Positions 9,131 through 18,282 are shown, counted from the first letter of the stretch. The stretch is DNA of 46,524 nucleotides from Treponema sp. (GCA_024402635.1 JAKSTJ010000018.1:1-46524), one strand, 5' to 3'. Translations and numbers: made by a program. Notes: generated by a model from the letters alone, not told the origin.

Positions 9131-9202
9131 AATTAAAAAAGAGAGTCTTTTACACAGTTTGTTTATAGAGATTTTCTAATCTACATACATGAGGTATGCA
9201 AT

Positions 9203-10180
9203 ATGAAAAAAAAGGGAACAATCAGTTACGCAAAATATGGTTATATTTTTAGTATACCTTTTGTTGTTGCTTTTTTAATTTTTTCTTTATATCCAACTTT
9301 ATATACAATGATTATTGGATTTACTGACCTTAAGGGTGCCGGTAGATCATCATTTCATTTCTTAAGCGGAAGTGAATTCTTTGCAAATTTTAAGTTTGTT
9401 CTTACAAGTCCAACCTTTTTAACAGCGTTAAAAAATACATTTGTAATCTGGATTTGTAACTTTATTCCTCAGATGATTCTGGCGCTTGTGCTTGCCGCAT
9501 GGTTTACAGATAGACGAATGAAGATTCCTGGAGCAGGAGCTTTTAAAGTTTTATTCTATATGCCAAATATTATTACAGCTGCAACAGTTGCAATTTTGTT
9601 CAATGCGCTTTTTACATATCCAATGGGACCTATGAATGATTTATTAATGCAGTTAAAAATTATTGATAAACCATTTAATTTCCTTGTTAAAAAAGATATT
9701 ACTCGTGGTATTGTAATCTTCATTCAGACCTGGATGTGGTACGGTTACACTATGATTATTATGATTTCTGGTATTTTAGGAATCAGCCCTGATATTTTCG
9801 AAGCTGCTGAAATCGATGGTGCAAGCGGATGGCAGGTATTCTGGAAAATTACTCTTCCAAGTATTAAAACAATTTTATTATTCACATTAATTACCAGTCT
9901 TATTGGTGGTTTGAATATGTTTGATATTCCTCACTTGTTCATGCTTGGTGGTCCTGATAATGCAACCCTTACAACCAACGTATTTATATATAATCTGGCC
10001 TTTAAAGGAACGTACCAGTATGGTAGAGCCGCCGCTGCAAGTATGGTTATGTTCGTAATCATCATTATTCTTTCTGCAATTATGTTCTATGCAATGCGTG
10101 ATAGAGACGAAGTAGCATTAAGAAAACAGCTTCGTTTAGAAAAGAAACTTCAGAAACGTGCAGCAAAGGGAGGTAAATAA
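9203..10180 (+). CDS. Sugar ABC transporter permease, MalF type
   Basis: This 325-residue inner-membrane subunit has six predicted helices. The first follows the short basic start KKKGTISYAKYGYIF. The cytoplasmic EAA loop that docks the ATPase is visible as EAAEIDGASGWQVFWKITLP. The C-terminus is strongly basic (KKLQKRAAKGGK). GAGGT precedes the ATG. It overlaps the next permease by one base (TAATG), so the two are coupled and form a heterodimer. The upstream lipoprotein (7683) should supply substrate and the UgpC/MsmK-type ATPase at 21590 may supply energy. Confidence 0.92.
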   Translation: MKKKGTISYAKYGYIFSIPFVVAFLIFSLYPTLYTMIIGFTDLKGAGRSSFHFLSGSEFFANFKFVLTSPTFLTALKNTFVIWICNFIPQMILALVLAAWFTDRRMKIPGAGAFKVLFYMPNIITAATVAILFNALFTYPMGPMNDLLMQLKIIDKPFNFLVKKDITRGIVIFIQTWMWYGYTMIIMISGILGISPDIFEAAEIDGASGWQVFWKITLPSIKTILLFTLITSLIGGLNMFDIPHLFMLGGPDNATLTTNVFIYNLAFKGTYQYGRAAAASMVMFVIIIILSAIMFYAMRDRDEVALRKQLRLEKKLQKRAAKGGK

Positions 10181-11025
10181 TGAATAGCAAAAAATCAGGT
10201 CTTGTTATTAGTAAGAGCTTTATATTCTTTATCAGTATTATTTTAGCTTGTTTAAGTCTTCTTCCTTTCGTAATTATGATTGTTAACTCAACTCGTTCAA
10301 CATATCAGATTCAGCAGCATGCAGTTTCTTTTGTGCCATCATCATATTTTATGAATAACCTGAAGATTCTTACAGGTAAAAGTTTTAATCCTTTATTGGG
10401 TTTTGCAAACTCAATGATTATTTCTATCGGTTCAACATTCTGTGCTTTGTATTTCTCTACATTAACAGCATATGGTATTGTAATGTACGATTGGAAATTA
10501 AAGAGAGCCTTCTTCAGTTTTATTATGGCAATCATGATGATTCCTGCTCAGATTACTCTTATTGGTTTCTATCAGATGGTTTATAAAATTCATATGACAA
10601 ATCAGCTTATTATGTTGATTTTGCCTGCAATAGCATCACCTTCAATGGTATTCTTTATGAGGCAGTATATGAAACCTTCACTTTCTCCATCAATTGTAGA
10701 ATCAGCTCGTATTGATGGTGCAAAAGAATTCTATACATTCAATAAAATTGTTCTTCCAATCATGAAACCAGCTATTGCTACTCAGGCAATTTTCAGTTTC
10801 GTTTCTTCTTGGAACAGATTGTTTGAACCACTTGTTCTTTTGACAGATCAGAAAAAATATACATTACCAATTATGATTTCTTTACTTCGTGGTGATATTT
10901 ATAAGACAGAATACGGTGCAATTTACTTAGGTTTAACTTTAACAGCTTTACCATTAATTATTGTTTACCTGTTCCTTTCTAAATATATTATTGCCGGAGT
11001 TGCTCTTGGTTCTGTAAAAGGATAA
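10180..11025 (+). CDS. Sugar ABC transporter permease, MalG type
   Basis: This 281-residue inner-membrane subunit has six predicted helices and the EAA loop ESARIDGAKEFYTFNKIVLP. The C-terminus is short, KYIIAGVALGSVKG, as in MalG/LacG-type permeases. Its ATG overlaps the stop of the preceding permease (TAATG), and GGGAGG lies upstream. It ends the operon before a clear terminator (11043-11078). Substrate not determinable. Confidence 0.92.
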   Translation: MNSKKSGLVISKSFIFFISIILACLSLLPFVIMIVNSTRSTYQIQQHAVSFVPSSYFMNNLKILTGKSFNPLLGFANSMIISIGSTFCALYFSTLTAYGIVMYDWKLKRAFFSFIMAIMMIPAQITLIGFYQMVYKIHMTNQLIMLILPAIASPSMVFFMRQYMKPSLSPSIVESARIDGAKEFYTFNKIVLPIMKPAIATQAIFSFVSSWNRLFEPLVLLTDQKKYTLPIMISLLRGDIYKTEYGAIYLGLTLTALPLIIVYLFLSKYIIAGVALGSVKG

Positions 11026-11042
11026 TTAATTTTATTATCAGG

Positions 11043-11078
11043 AAAGCCTGTTCTTTTGATAGAGCAGGCTTTTTTTTA
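11043..11078 (+). terminator. Terminator of the first sugar ABC operon
   Basis: AAAGCCTGTTC pairs with GAGCAGGCTTT with one G-U pair, followed by eight or nine T residues. Confidence 0.85.
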
Positions 11079-11107
11079 TTGAAATAAATATATTATTGAA
11101 TTAAATT
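11079..11107 (+). promoter_or_regulatory. Promoter of the SulP gene, leaderless type
   Basis: TTGAAA (11079-11084), 17-bp spacer, TAAATT (11102-11107). The -10 ends 6 nt before the ATG at 11114, and there is no Shine-Dalgarno sequence. The -35 abuts the preceding terminator T-run. Confidence 0.55.
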
Positions 11108-11113
11108 TATTTA

Positions 11114-13279
11114 ATGACTTTTCCTTCTATTAATATAAACTTGCGTAACTTAAAGAATGACATATTTTCTGGAATAATAGTTGCTCTTGTATCAATTCCT
11201 ATTGCTATGGGGTATGCTCAGATTTCCGGTTTACCATCGGTTTACGGTTTATACGGTTCATTACTTCCAGTTTTAGTTTATGCTTTTTTTGCATCTTCCC
11301 CACAGTTTGTAATTGGAGTAGATGCTATGCCTGCTGCCATGACAGGTGCAAGTCTTGCTTCTTTAGGAATAGCTACTGGTTCTGTAGAAGCAATGAAAAT
11401 AATTCCTGCAATTTCAATCTTAGTAGCTTTATGGCTTTTAATATTCAGATTGATTCAGGCAGGTAGAGTAGTAAAATATATTTCTAATCCTGTAATGGGT
11501 GGTTTTATTTCCGGTGTTGGTTGTACAATCATTTTAATGCAAATTCCAAAACTTTTTGGTGGTAATGCAGGAACTGGAGAAATAATTGTTTTAATAGAAA
11601 ATATTATTAATGAAATTCCATCTTTTAATTTACTGTCTTTAATTTTAGGATTAGGAACAATAATCATCATATTACTATCAAAAAAGTTTTTTCCAAAATT
11701 TCCAATGACTGTTGTAATGCTTGGACTTGGAATTATAATTACTGCAGTTTTTAAAATTGACCGATTTGGAGTAAAACTTTTACCAGCAGTAGAAGGTGGA
11801 ATTCCTCGTTTTATAATTCCTGATTTGTTTTCATTAAAATCAAATTTAACAACTTATATAATTTTAAGTCTTACAATTGCCCTGGTAATTATGGCTCAAA
11901 CTCTTTTAGCAGCAAATAATTATGCAATGAAATATGATTATAAGATTAACAATAATAGAGAACTTATTGCTTATTCTGCAATGAATGTTGCTGCTGGAAT
12001 CAGTGGAAGTTGTCCTGTAAATGGCAGTGTTTCTCGAAGTGGTATTGCAGATCAATTTGGGTGTAAAAGTCAGCTTATGTCTGTAACTGCTTTTTTTACA
12101 ATGCTGATTGTTGTGTTGTTTTGTACACCATATTTTGTATATTTACCAGTACCAGTTTTAACAGGAATTGTAATGAGTGCTTTAATTGGTATTGTAGATT
12201 TTAAACAGGCAAAAAGACTTTTAAAATGTGATAAAATTGAATTCTTGATTTTTATTACAGCTTTTATAGGCGTTCTTTTTTTAGGTACAATTTATGGTGT
12301 TTTAATTGGAGTTTTACTTTCCTTTGCATCTGTTGTATTAAAAGCAGTTGTTCCTCCTCGGGCATTTTTAGGTAAAATTCCAGGGCATCACGGATATTAT
12401 AATCTTGAAAGAAATTCTAATTCCAGACCGATTCAAAATACAGTTATTTACAGATTTGGCGGTAATCTATTTTTTGCAAATATTGGTACTTTTGAAAATG
12501 ATATTCTTTCTTCTATTAAAGAAGATACAAAATACGTGATTGTAGATGCCAGTGGTATTGGAAATATTGATATAACAGCTTCGGATCGTTTGGTTTCTCT
12601 TGTGGAAAAATTGAAGAAAAAGAATATTCGTTTTTATATGACAGAGCAGCAGGGGCATGTAAATGATTTGCTTCGTATTTATGGTGATGAAAAGTTTATA
12701 GAAGATGGACATGTTCGCCGTACAATGTCTCTTGCTTTAAGAGATTGTGGATTTACAAAACCTTATCCATTGGAAGGATTATCTTCCGGTGATAAATATC
12801 TTTATATTGAAGCTGATGAAAAACTTGCCGAATTTGAATGGGCCTTTGGAAAAGATGCTGAAGAAAAAATGGAACAAATGGCAGTTAAAATGGCAGAATC
12901 TGTTTCTGATGCTGCAGAAAATGCTTCGTTTGATGAAATTGCAGAAATCAGCATTGAACAGCTGGAATCTAAAATTGGCTGGGGTAAAATCGGTTTATTT
13001 GATGAAGAAGCTCTTCTTGAACATTTTGAAATCCGACTTGAACAACTCGTGTCAAAAGGCCGCCTTGATCCAAAAATATTAAATGAACTTGAAAAACTTA
13101 TTGAAAAACGAAAAGAACTGGTTGAATATAAAGTCAGTTTATTAAATCCAAAAGCAAAGGAACTTTTACACAAACGAATGGAAGTTGTAGAAAAGCATTT
13201 GCAGAAACTTAATCCAAAGGAATTTGAACATATTAGAAAATTTAAGCAGATGCTGAAAGAAAAGCAGGAAGAGGATTAA
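11114..13279 (+). CDS. SulP family anion transporter with STAS domain and long charged tail
   Basis: This 721-residue inner-membrane transporter is of the SLC26/SulP type, which exchange or co-transport sulfate, bicarbonate or other anions. The first 430 residues are hydrophobic, with SulP landmarks PIAMGYAQISGLPSVYGLYG near the start and a SGSCPVNGSVSRSGIADQFG-type motif before the late helices. A STAS domain follows (about 440-550, VIVDASGIGNIDITASDRLV). The last 170 residues or so are an unusual Glu/Lys-rich, probably helical extension beyond a standard SulP-STAS protein. No clear terminator follows. The substrate is not determinable. Confidence 0.92.
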   Translation: MTFPSININLRNLKNDIFSGIIVALVSIPIAMGYAQISGLPSVYGLYGSLLPVLVYAFFASSPQFVIGVDAMPAAMTGASLASLGIATGSVEAMKIIPAISILVALWLLIFRLIQAGRVVKYISNPVMGGFISGVGCTIILMQIPKLFGGNAGTGEIIVLIENIINEIPSFNLLSLILGLGTIIIILLSKKFFPKFPMTVVMLGLGIIITAVFKIDRFGVKLLPAVEGGIPRFIIPDLFSLKSNLTTYIILSLTIALVIMAQTLLAANNYAMKYDYKINNNRELIAYSAMNVAAGISGSCPVNGSVSRSGIADQFGCKSQLMSVTAFFTMLIVVLFCTPYFVYLPVPVLTGIVMSALIGIVDFKQAKRLLKCDKIEFLIFITAFIGVLFLGTIYGVLIGVLLSFASVVLKAVVPPRAFLGKIPGHHGYYNLERNSNSRPIQNTVIYRFGGNLFFANIGTFENDILSSIKEDTKYVIVDASGIGNIDITASDRLVSLVEKLKKKNIRFYMTEQQGHVNDLLRIYGDEKFIEDGHVRRTMSLALRDCGFTKPYPLEGLSSGDKYLYIEADEKLAEFEWAFGKDAEEKMEQMAVKMAESVSDAAENASFDEIAEISIEQLESKIGWGKIGLFDEEALLEHFEIRLEQLVSKGRLDPKILNELEKLIEKRKELVEYKVSLLNPKAKELLHKRMEVVEKHLQKLNPKEFEHIRKFKQMLKEKQEED

Positions 13280-13320
13280 AATTGTAGAGAATTATTCCAT
13301 TTTTCACTTAGATTTTTACA

Positions 13321-13349
13321 TTGATAATATTAAACTTAGGATTTATAAT
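13321..13349 (+). promoter_or_regulatory. Promoter of the GH94 gene
   Basis: TTGATA (13321-13326), 17-bp spacer, perfect TATAAT (13344-13349). It gives a leader of about 60 nt carrying the palindrome below and GTGAGGA before the ATG. Confidence 0.8.
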
Positions 13350-13363
13350 GGAAATTACCTATG

Positions 13364-13376
13364 GTTAATATTTAAC
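13364..13376. promoter_or_regulatory. Possible operator in the GH94 leader
   Basis: GTTAA and TTAAC flank a 3-nt centre, roughly 8-20 nt downstream of the expected transcription start. The place and symmetry would suit a LacI or similar repressor, but the arms are short and AT-rich. Low certainty. Confidence 0.3.
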
Positions 13377-13416
13377 TAAGGTGTAAATTTGTAAACTTTT
13401 AAAAAGTGAGGAATAA

Positions 13417-15843
13417 ATGAAATACGGTTATTTTGACGATGACGCTAAAGAATACGTTATCACAAGACCTGACACACCAACTTCATGGTCGAACTATCTT
13501 GGTTCAACTGTATATGGTGCTGTAATTACAAACAATGCCGGTGGATACGGATTCTACAAATCAGGCGCTCAGGGACGTTTTATGCGTCTTCGCTTCAACG
13601 CTGTTCCAATGGATCAGCCTGGCCGTTACTTCTATTTGCGTGATCAGGATGATGGTGATTTCTGGTCTGCTTCTTGGCAGCCTGTAGGAAAACCTCTTGA
13701 TCAGTACAAATCAGAATGTCATCACGGAACTGCTTATACAACAATTATTTCTGAATACAAAGGTATTAAATCAGAAACTAAATATTATGTTCCTCTTGGA
13801 CAGAATTTTGAATACTGGAGACTTAAGCTTACAAACACTTCTGACAAAGTTCGTAAAATCCGTGCTTTCTCATATTGTGAATTTGCTAACCAGTGGAATA
13901 CAACTCAGGATCAGGTTAACTTGCAGTATTCTCTTTTCATCGTAAAAGGTGAAAAAGTATCTGATAACATGCTCCGTTATTCTATTCAGGATAACCTTTA
14001 CATCCAGCACCCAGAATGGGAAGTTGGTGGTGCTTACATGAGCCAGTGGATGGCTTTGGTTGGTGCTCCAATGACTGGTTTTGATACAAGCCGTGAAGCT
14101 TTCATTGGTACATACGGAAACTACGAACATCCAGATGTAGTTAAAGCTGGTGAATGTACAAACTCTGAAGCATTTGGTGATAACTCTTGTGGTACAGTTC
14201 AGACTGACTTTGTTCTTCAGCCTGGTGAAACTAAAGAAGTTATGGTTATGCTTGGTATTGATGATGCTCGCGCTGTTGGTCAGAAAATCGTAAATGAATT
14301 TGGTACTTTCAAACGTGCTGATGAAGAATTTGACAAACTTGTTAAAAACTGGCACGCAAAACTTGGTAGCTTCAAAGCTATCACTCCAGATGAAGATATT
14401 AACCACACTGTAAACGTTTGGGGTCTTTATAACTGTCTTATTACATTTGCATGGTCTCGTGCTGCTTCTCTTGTATACAATGGAGAACGTGATGGTCTTG
14501 GTTACCGTGACTCTGTACAGGATATTCTTGGTGTTTCTGCTGCTATTCCAGAAGAAGCTGAAGAAAGACTTGTTCGCCTCCTTTCAGGACAGTTCTCTAA
14601 TGGTGGTGCTCTCCCTGTAATCAATAAAGACTTCGAAGCTGGTAAACAAAAGATGATTGATGATATGGAATTCCGTTCTGATGACTGTCAGTGGTTCTTC
14701 CATTCAGTTCCATGTTTTGTTGCAGAAACTGGTAAATTTGATTTCTATAATCGTGTAGTTCCTTATGCAGATAAGGGTGAAGCTACAGTATACGGACACC
14801 TTAAACAGGCTCTCCTTTTCAACCTTGAAAGAATGGGTGCAGACGGACTTCCTTGTGGTCTTTTGGCTGACTGGAACGACTGTCTTAAACTTGGATATCA
14901 CGGAGAATCAATCTTCGTAACATTCCAGCTCCGTCTTGGTCTTACAACTTATGCAGACATTTCAAAACGTCTTGGTAAAGAAGATGAAGCTAAATGGGCT
15001 TTGGAACAGCGTGATATCTTGGATAAGAATATCCAGAAGAAATGCTGGGACGGTAAATGGTTCATTTGGGCTGTTGGTGAAGACGGAACAGTTTATGGTA
15101 CACAGACAATTGAAGAAGGACAGATCTACTTCAATACTCAGGTTTGGGCTGTAATGTCTGGTGCTGCAACTCCAGAACAGCAGAAGCTTGCTCTTGAAGC
15201 TGTAAAAGAAAAACTTGCAACTCCTTATGGTCTTATGCTTTGTGCGCCTCCATTCACAATGACTCGTTCAGATATCATGAGTTCTGTAGTATTCCTTCCT
15301 GGTATTAAAGAAAATGCAGGTATCTTCAACCATACACAGGGTTGGGGTGTAATTGCTGAAATCATGAACGGAAATGGCGACCGTGCTTACGAATATCTTA
15401 AAGCTGCACTTCCAGCAAGCTACAATGACAGAGCTGAAGTTCGTCAGAGTGAACCATATGTTATTGGACAGACAACATATTCAACATACTCAAAACGACC
15501 AGGAAATACACGTACATCATGGCTTTCTGGTGCTGCAACATGGAACTATTACTCAACAACACAGTATATGCTTGGTATTCGTCCACAGTATAATGGTCTC
15601 CTTCTTGATCCATGTATTAAACATGATTGGGATGGATTCAAAGTTGAACGTCGCTGGCGTGGCATGAACTTGAAGATTGAGGTTAAAAATCCACAGCATA
15701 TCTGCAAAGGTATTGAATATGTTGAAGTTGACGGAAAACGTCTCGATGCATGTTACATCCCTGTAGAAATGCTTAAAGATGGTTCTTCAATCGTTGCTGT
15801 TATGGGAAAAGATGCTAAAACATACGATGTTGAACGTGTTTAA
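13417..15843 (+). CDS. GH94 disaccharide phosphorylase, probably cellobiose phosphorylase
   Basis: This intracellular enzyme should cleave a beta-linked glucosyl disaccharide with phosphate, giving alpha-glucose 1-phosphate. The 808-residue length fits the cellobiose/chitobiose/laminaribiose phosphorylase group, not the longer cellodextrin or beta-1,2-glucan enzymes. The N-terminal super-beta-sandwich starts with YGYFDDDAKEYVITRPDTP. GLGYRDSVQD (361-370) and LLADWNDC (482-489), which carries the catalytic acid, belong to the (alpha/alpha)6 barrel. It lacks the insertion after ADWNDC found in Clostridium/Cellulomonas cellobiose phosphorylases. I recall the Ruminococcus-type cellobiose phosphorylase as closer. 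No signal peptide. It has its own strong promoter. The codons are C-ending more often than in neighbours, consistent with high expression. The acceptor sugar is uncertain. Confidence 0.88.
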   Translation: MKYGYFDDDAKEYVITRPDTPTSWSNYLGSTVYGAVITNNAGGYGFYKSGAQGRFMRLRFNAVPMDQPGRYFYLRDQDDGDFWSASWQPVGKPLDQYKSECHHGTAYTTIISEYKGIKSETKYYVPLGQNFEYWRLKLTNTSDKVRKIRAFSYCEFANQWNTTQDQVNLQYSLFIVKGEKVSDNMLRYSIQDNLYIQHPEWEVGGAYMSQWMALVGAPMTGFDTSREAFIGTYGNYEHPDVVKAGECTNSEAFGDNSCGTVQTDFVLQPGETKEVMVMLGIDDARAVGQKIVNEFGTFKRADEEFDKLVKNWHAKLGSFKAITPDEDINHTVNVWGLYNCLITFAWSRAASLVYNGERDGLGYRDSVQDILGVSAAIPEEAEERLVRLLSGQFSNGGALPVINKDFEAGKQKMIDDMEFRSDDCQWFFHSVPCFVAETGKFDFYNRVVPYADKGEATVYGHLKQALLFNLERMGADGLPCGLLADWNDCLKLGYHGESIFVTFQLRLGLTTYADISKRLGKEDEAKWALEQRDILDKNIQKKCWDGKWFIWAVGEDGTVYGTQTIEEGQIYFNTQVWAVMSGAATPEQQKLALEAVKEKLATPYGLMLCAPPFTMTRSDIMSSVVFLPGIKENAGIFNHTQGWGVIAEIMNGNGDRAYEYLKAALPASYNDRAEVRQSEPYVIGQTTYSTYSKRPGNTRTSWLSGAATWNYYSTTQYMLGIRPQYNGLLLDPCIKHDWDGFKVERRWRGMNLKIEVKNPQHICKGIEYVEVDGKRLDACYIPVEMLKDGSSIVAVMGKDAKTYDVERV

Positions 15844-15856
15844 TGTAAATTAATTG

Positions 15857-15951
15857 GTGTCATCCTGCACTAAATATGTGTCATCCTGAACTAAATAAGT
15901 GTCATCCTGAACTTGTTTCAGGATCCCATCAGCTTATTAAAGATATGACAC
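15857..15951. repeat. 21-bp tandem repeats ending in a REP-like hairpin
   Basis: GTGTCATCCTG begins at 15857, 15878 and 15899, an exact 21-bp period. The first two units continue with CACTAAATAT and AACTAAATAA. The third turns into a hairpin with ATCCTGAA and TTCAGGAT as inner arms, and GTGTCAT (15899-15905) with ATGACAC (15945-15951) as outer arms. It lies between the GH94 stop and its terminator. It looks like a small REP-type element with partial unit duplication. Confidence 0.75.
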
Positions 15952-15952
15952 T

Positions 15953-15986
15953 AAAGAGGCCTGCTCCAAAAGGAAAGGGCCTTTTT
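15953..15986 (+). terminator. Terminator after the GH94 gene
   Basis: AAAGAGGCC (15953-15961) pairs with GGCCTTTTT (15978-15986) over 9 bp with one G-U pair; the 3' arm itself supplies a short T-run. Confidence 0.6.
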
Positions 15987-16006
15987 AGTTTTAAAAGGGA
16001 TTTGTA

Positions 16007-16471
16007 ATGGAATTTTTAGATTTAATTAATAAAAGACACAGTATTAGAGAATATTCTGAAGAACCTGTTTCTATAGAAATTCTAAATAAACTTGTAGAAT
16101 GGGCAAAATTAGCTCCATCCAGTAGAAATAAAAAACCTTGTGATTTTATTGTTGTGACTGAAAAAGAAATGCTTTCTAAATTATCACAATCAAAAGCCGC
16201 TGGATCTCAGATGCTTAAAAATGCAGGTGGAGCAATTGTAGTAACAGGGGACAGTTCTAAATCTGATGTATGGATAGAAGATTGTTCAATTGCAATGACT
16301 TATCTTCATCTTGCAGCAGTAGATTTGGGATTAGGCAGTTGCTGGATTCAAATCAGAAATCGCAAAACTGCTGATAACTCAGATTCAGAAAAATATATAA
16401 AAGAACTGTTTGGATTAAAAGAAAATACTGAAGTACTGGCAGTTTTGTCTTTAGGTAAAATAAAATCCTAG
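16007..16471 (+). CDS. Nitroreductase family flavoprotein
   Basis: This 154-residue protein belongs to the FMN-dependent nitroreductase fold. It shows the phosphate-binding start INKRHSIREYSEEPV (8-22) and the flavin-contact motif LAPSSRNKKPCDFIVV. The C-terminal GLGSCWIQ and EVLAVLSLGK are typical of the short subfamily that reduces nitro or quinone compounds with NAD(P)H. The physiological substrate is unknown. AAAAGGG precedes the ATG. It sits alone between two terminators and converges with putP. Confidence 0.85.
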   Translation: MEFLDLINKRHSIREYSEEPVSIEILNKLVEWAKLAPSSRNKKPCDFIVVTEKEMLSKLSQSKAAGSQMLKNAGGAIVVTGDSSKSDVWIEDCSIAMTYLHLAAVDLGLGSCWIQIRNRKTADNSDSEKYIKELFGLKENTEVLAVLSLGKIKS

Positions 16472-16498
16472 TTTCATACATTCATACAATTAAAAAAT

Positions 16499-16545
16499 AA
16501 AAAAGGGAATAATAGAATTAATAAATCTATCATTCCCTTTTATAA
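16499..16545. terminator. Bidirectional terminator between nitroreductase and putP
   Basis: AAAAGGGAAT (16501-16510) pairs with ATTCCCTTTT (16532-16541), and an inner ATAG pairs with CTAT. A-rich and T-rich flanks let it act on both convergent genes. Confidence 0.85.
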
Positions 16546-16579
16546 TTTATTTACAATAATAAATCAGTTTTTTATCTTA

Positions 16580-18106
16580 CTAGTCATCCATTGCTTTGTA
16601 TTCATCAAATAATACTTCAATTTCAGTATCACGTTTTGTACAAAGAGAAACAATGATTGTAGAAACAAGACAAACAATAAATGCTGGTAAAATTTCGTAA
16701 ACACCAAATATTGGAGAAACGCTAGCTGGAATGTAGTGCCAAACAACATCTGTAATTCCACCTAAAAGTAAACCAACAATTGCTCCTGGTGCTGTTGTAC
16801 GTTTCCAGTAAAGAGCTAAAATGATTAATGGACCAAATGTTCCACCAAATCCTGACCATGCAAAAGAAACTAAATCAAAAATAGAAGAGTTTGGATTTAA
16901 TGAAAGAACAAGAGCAATTGCAGCAATTACAAATACTGTAATACGGCTTACAAGCATAACCTGTTTATCAGAAGCATTCTTTTTAATAATACCTTTGAAA
17001 ATATCCTGTCCAATGGCAGATGATGCAGAAAGAAGCTGTGAGTCTGCAGTAGACATTGCAGCTGCAAGAATAGCACAAAGGAAAATACCTGCAATAAATG
17101 CTGGATACATATTATTCATTGAAACACTGAATACTGTTTCAGAAGCACCTGCTGCAAGAAGAATACCTTTGTTTTTAAGATATACAGTTCCTAAAGCACC
17201 AATCAAAATAGCTCCAATATAAGCAATAATCATCCAGATAATACCTACACGGCGAGCAATTTTAATTTCTTTGTTTGAACGGCATCCCATAAAGCGAACA
17301 ATAATATGTGGCATACCAAAGTATCCTAAACACCAGGCAAAAGCTGAAATAGCAGACATTACGCTAAATGAACTGTTTCCTTCAAAACCAGCTTTAAGTT
17401 CAGCACCAAATTCACCATCAAGTGCAGAAGAAATAAATCCTTTTACACCATCCATTGCATTTGCAGGACCACCAAGTGTAACAATAAGAATTACAGATGT
17501 AACAACGAATGCAATAAAAATTAATGCACCCTGAATAAAATCTGTTGTACATACAGCTTTGTATCCACCAAGAATTGTGTAAGAAAGAATAATTACGAAA
17601 CCAATTGCAAGACCAATATTCCAGTTAAGTCCGAAAACTGAATTAAAAAGTTTTGCACATGCTACAAATCCAGATGCTGTGTAAATAGTAAAGAATAAAA
17701 CAATGAAGATTACAGAGATGATTGAAAGTACATGAGATTTGTCATTAAAACGTTTTGTAAGGAATTCAGGAATTGTAATAGAATCGCCAAACTTGATTGA
17801 ACATTTACGTAAACGTTTAGCAATAAAAAGCCATGCTAAATATGTACCAACAATTAAACCAAGAGCTGTCCATAAAGTTTCTTTAAAACCACCAAGATAA
17901 CACAATCCAGGAAGTCCCATTAAAAGCCATGCAGATGAATCTGAAGCTTCTGCAGATAAGGCTGTAACCCAAGGACCAACGTTTCTACCGCCTAAGAAAA
18001 AGTCAGAAGCAGAACTGTTTCCCTTCGCATTTCTTAATCCAACAAAAACCATAAGGCCAAGATACAGAACAAATGCAATAATCATTGCGATTGTTGATGC
18101 AGTCAT
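16580..18106 (-). CDS. putP: Sodium/proline symporter
   Basis: This 508-residue inner-membrane protein belongs to the sodium:solute symporter family, with about 12-13 helices. It has the PutP-type stretch LSAEASDSSAWLLMGLPG near residues 49-66, the helix YTASGFVACAKLFN and the late motif STADSQLLSASSAIGQDIF. These support proline rather than pantothenate or sugar as the substrate, although specificity is inferred. The gene is monocistronic on the minus strand. It ends at the bidirectional terminator at 16499-16545 and has a GTGGGG ribosome-binding site ahead of the ATG. Confidence 0.9.
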   Translation of the reverse strand: MTASTIAMIIAFVLYLGLMVFVGLRNAKGNSSASDFFLGGRNVGPWVTALSAEASDSSAWLLMGLPGLCYLGGFKETLWTALGLIVGTYLAWLFIAKRLRKCSIKFGDSITIPEFLTKRFNDKSHVLSIISVIFIVLFFTIYTASGFVACAKLFNSVFGLNWNIGLAIGFVIILSYTILGGYKAVCTTDFIQGALIFIAFVVTSVILIVTLGGPANAMDGVKGFISSALDGEFGAELKAGFEGNSSFSVMSAISAFAWCLGYFGMPHIIVRFMGCRSNKEIKIARRVGIIWMIIAYIGAILIGALGTVYLKNKGILLAAGASETVFSVSMNNMYPAFIAGIFLCAILAAAMSTADSQLLSASSAIGQDIFKGIIKKNASDKQVMLVSRITVFVIAAIALVLSLNPNSSIFDLVSFAWSGFGGTFGPLIILALYWKRTTAPGAIVGLLLGGITDVVWHYIPASVSPIFGVYEILPAFIVCLVSTIIVSLCTKRDTEIEVLFDEYKAMDD

Positions 18107-18137
18107 ATGTATACCCCACTTTTAAAAATTAAAAATC

Positions 18138-18149
18138 GTATAATTATAC
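18138..18149. promoter_or_regulatory. Perfect 12-bp palindrome upstream of putP
   Basis: GTATAATTATAC lies about 32 nt upstream of the putP ATG and contains a TATAAT on either strand. It could be the -10 region of putP, an operator, or both. No convincing -35 box is visible. Confidence 0.35.
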
Positions 18150-18199
18150 AAAATTATTACATAAAAATACATATATATGGAATAAAAAAAATTAATTTC

Positions 18200-18228
18200 T
18201 TGCTTTTATTTTATTTCTTTTCTATATT
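18200..18228 (+). promoter_or_regulatory. Promoter of the mrp-type gene
   Basis: TTGCTT (18200-18205), 17-bp spacer, TATATT (18223-18228). The leader is about 48 nt and carries AAGGAG before the GTG start. Confidence 0.6.
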
Positions 18229-18282
18229 TAATTTAAGATAAACAACACTTTCTGTCTTTTCAATGAAAGTAAGGAGAAAATA

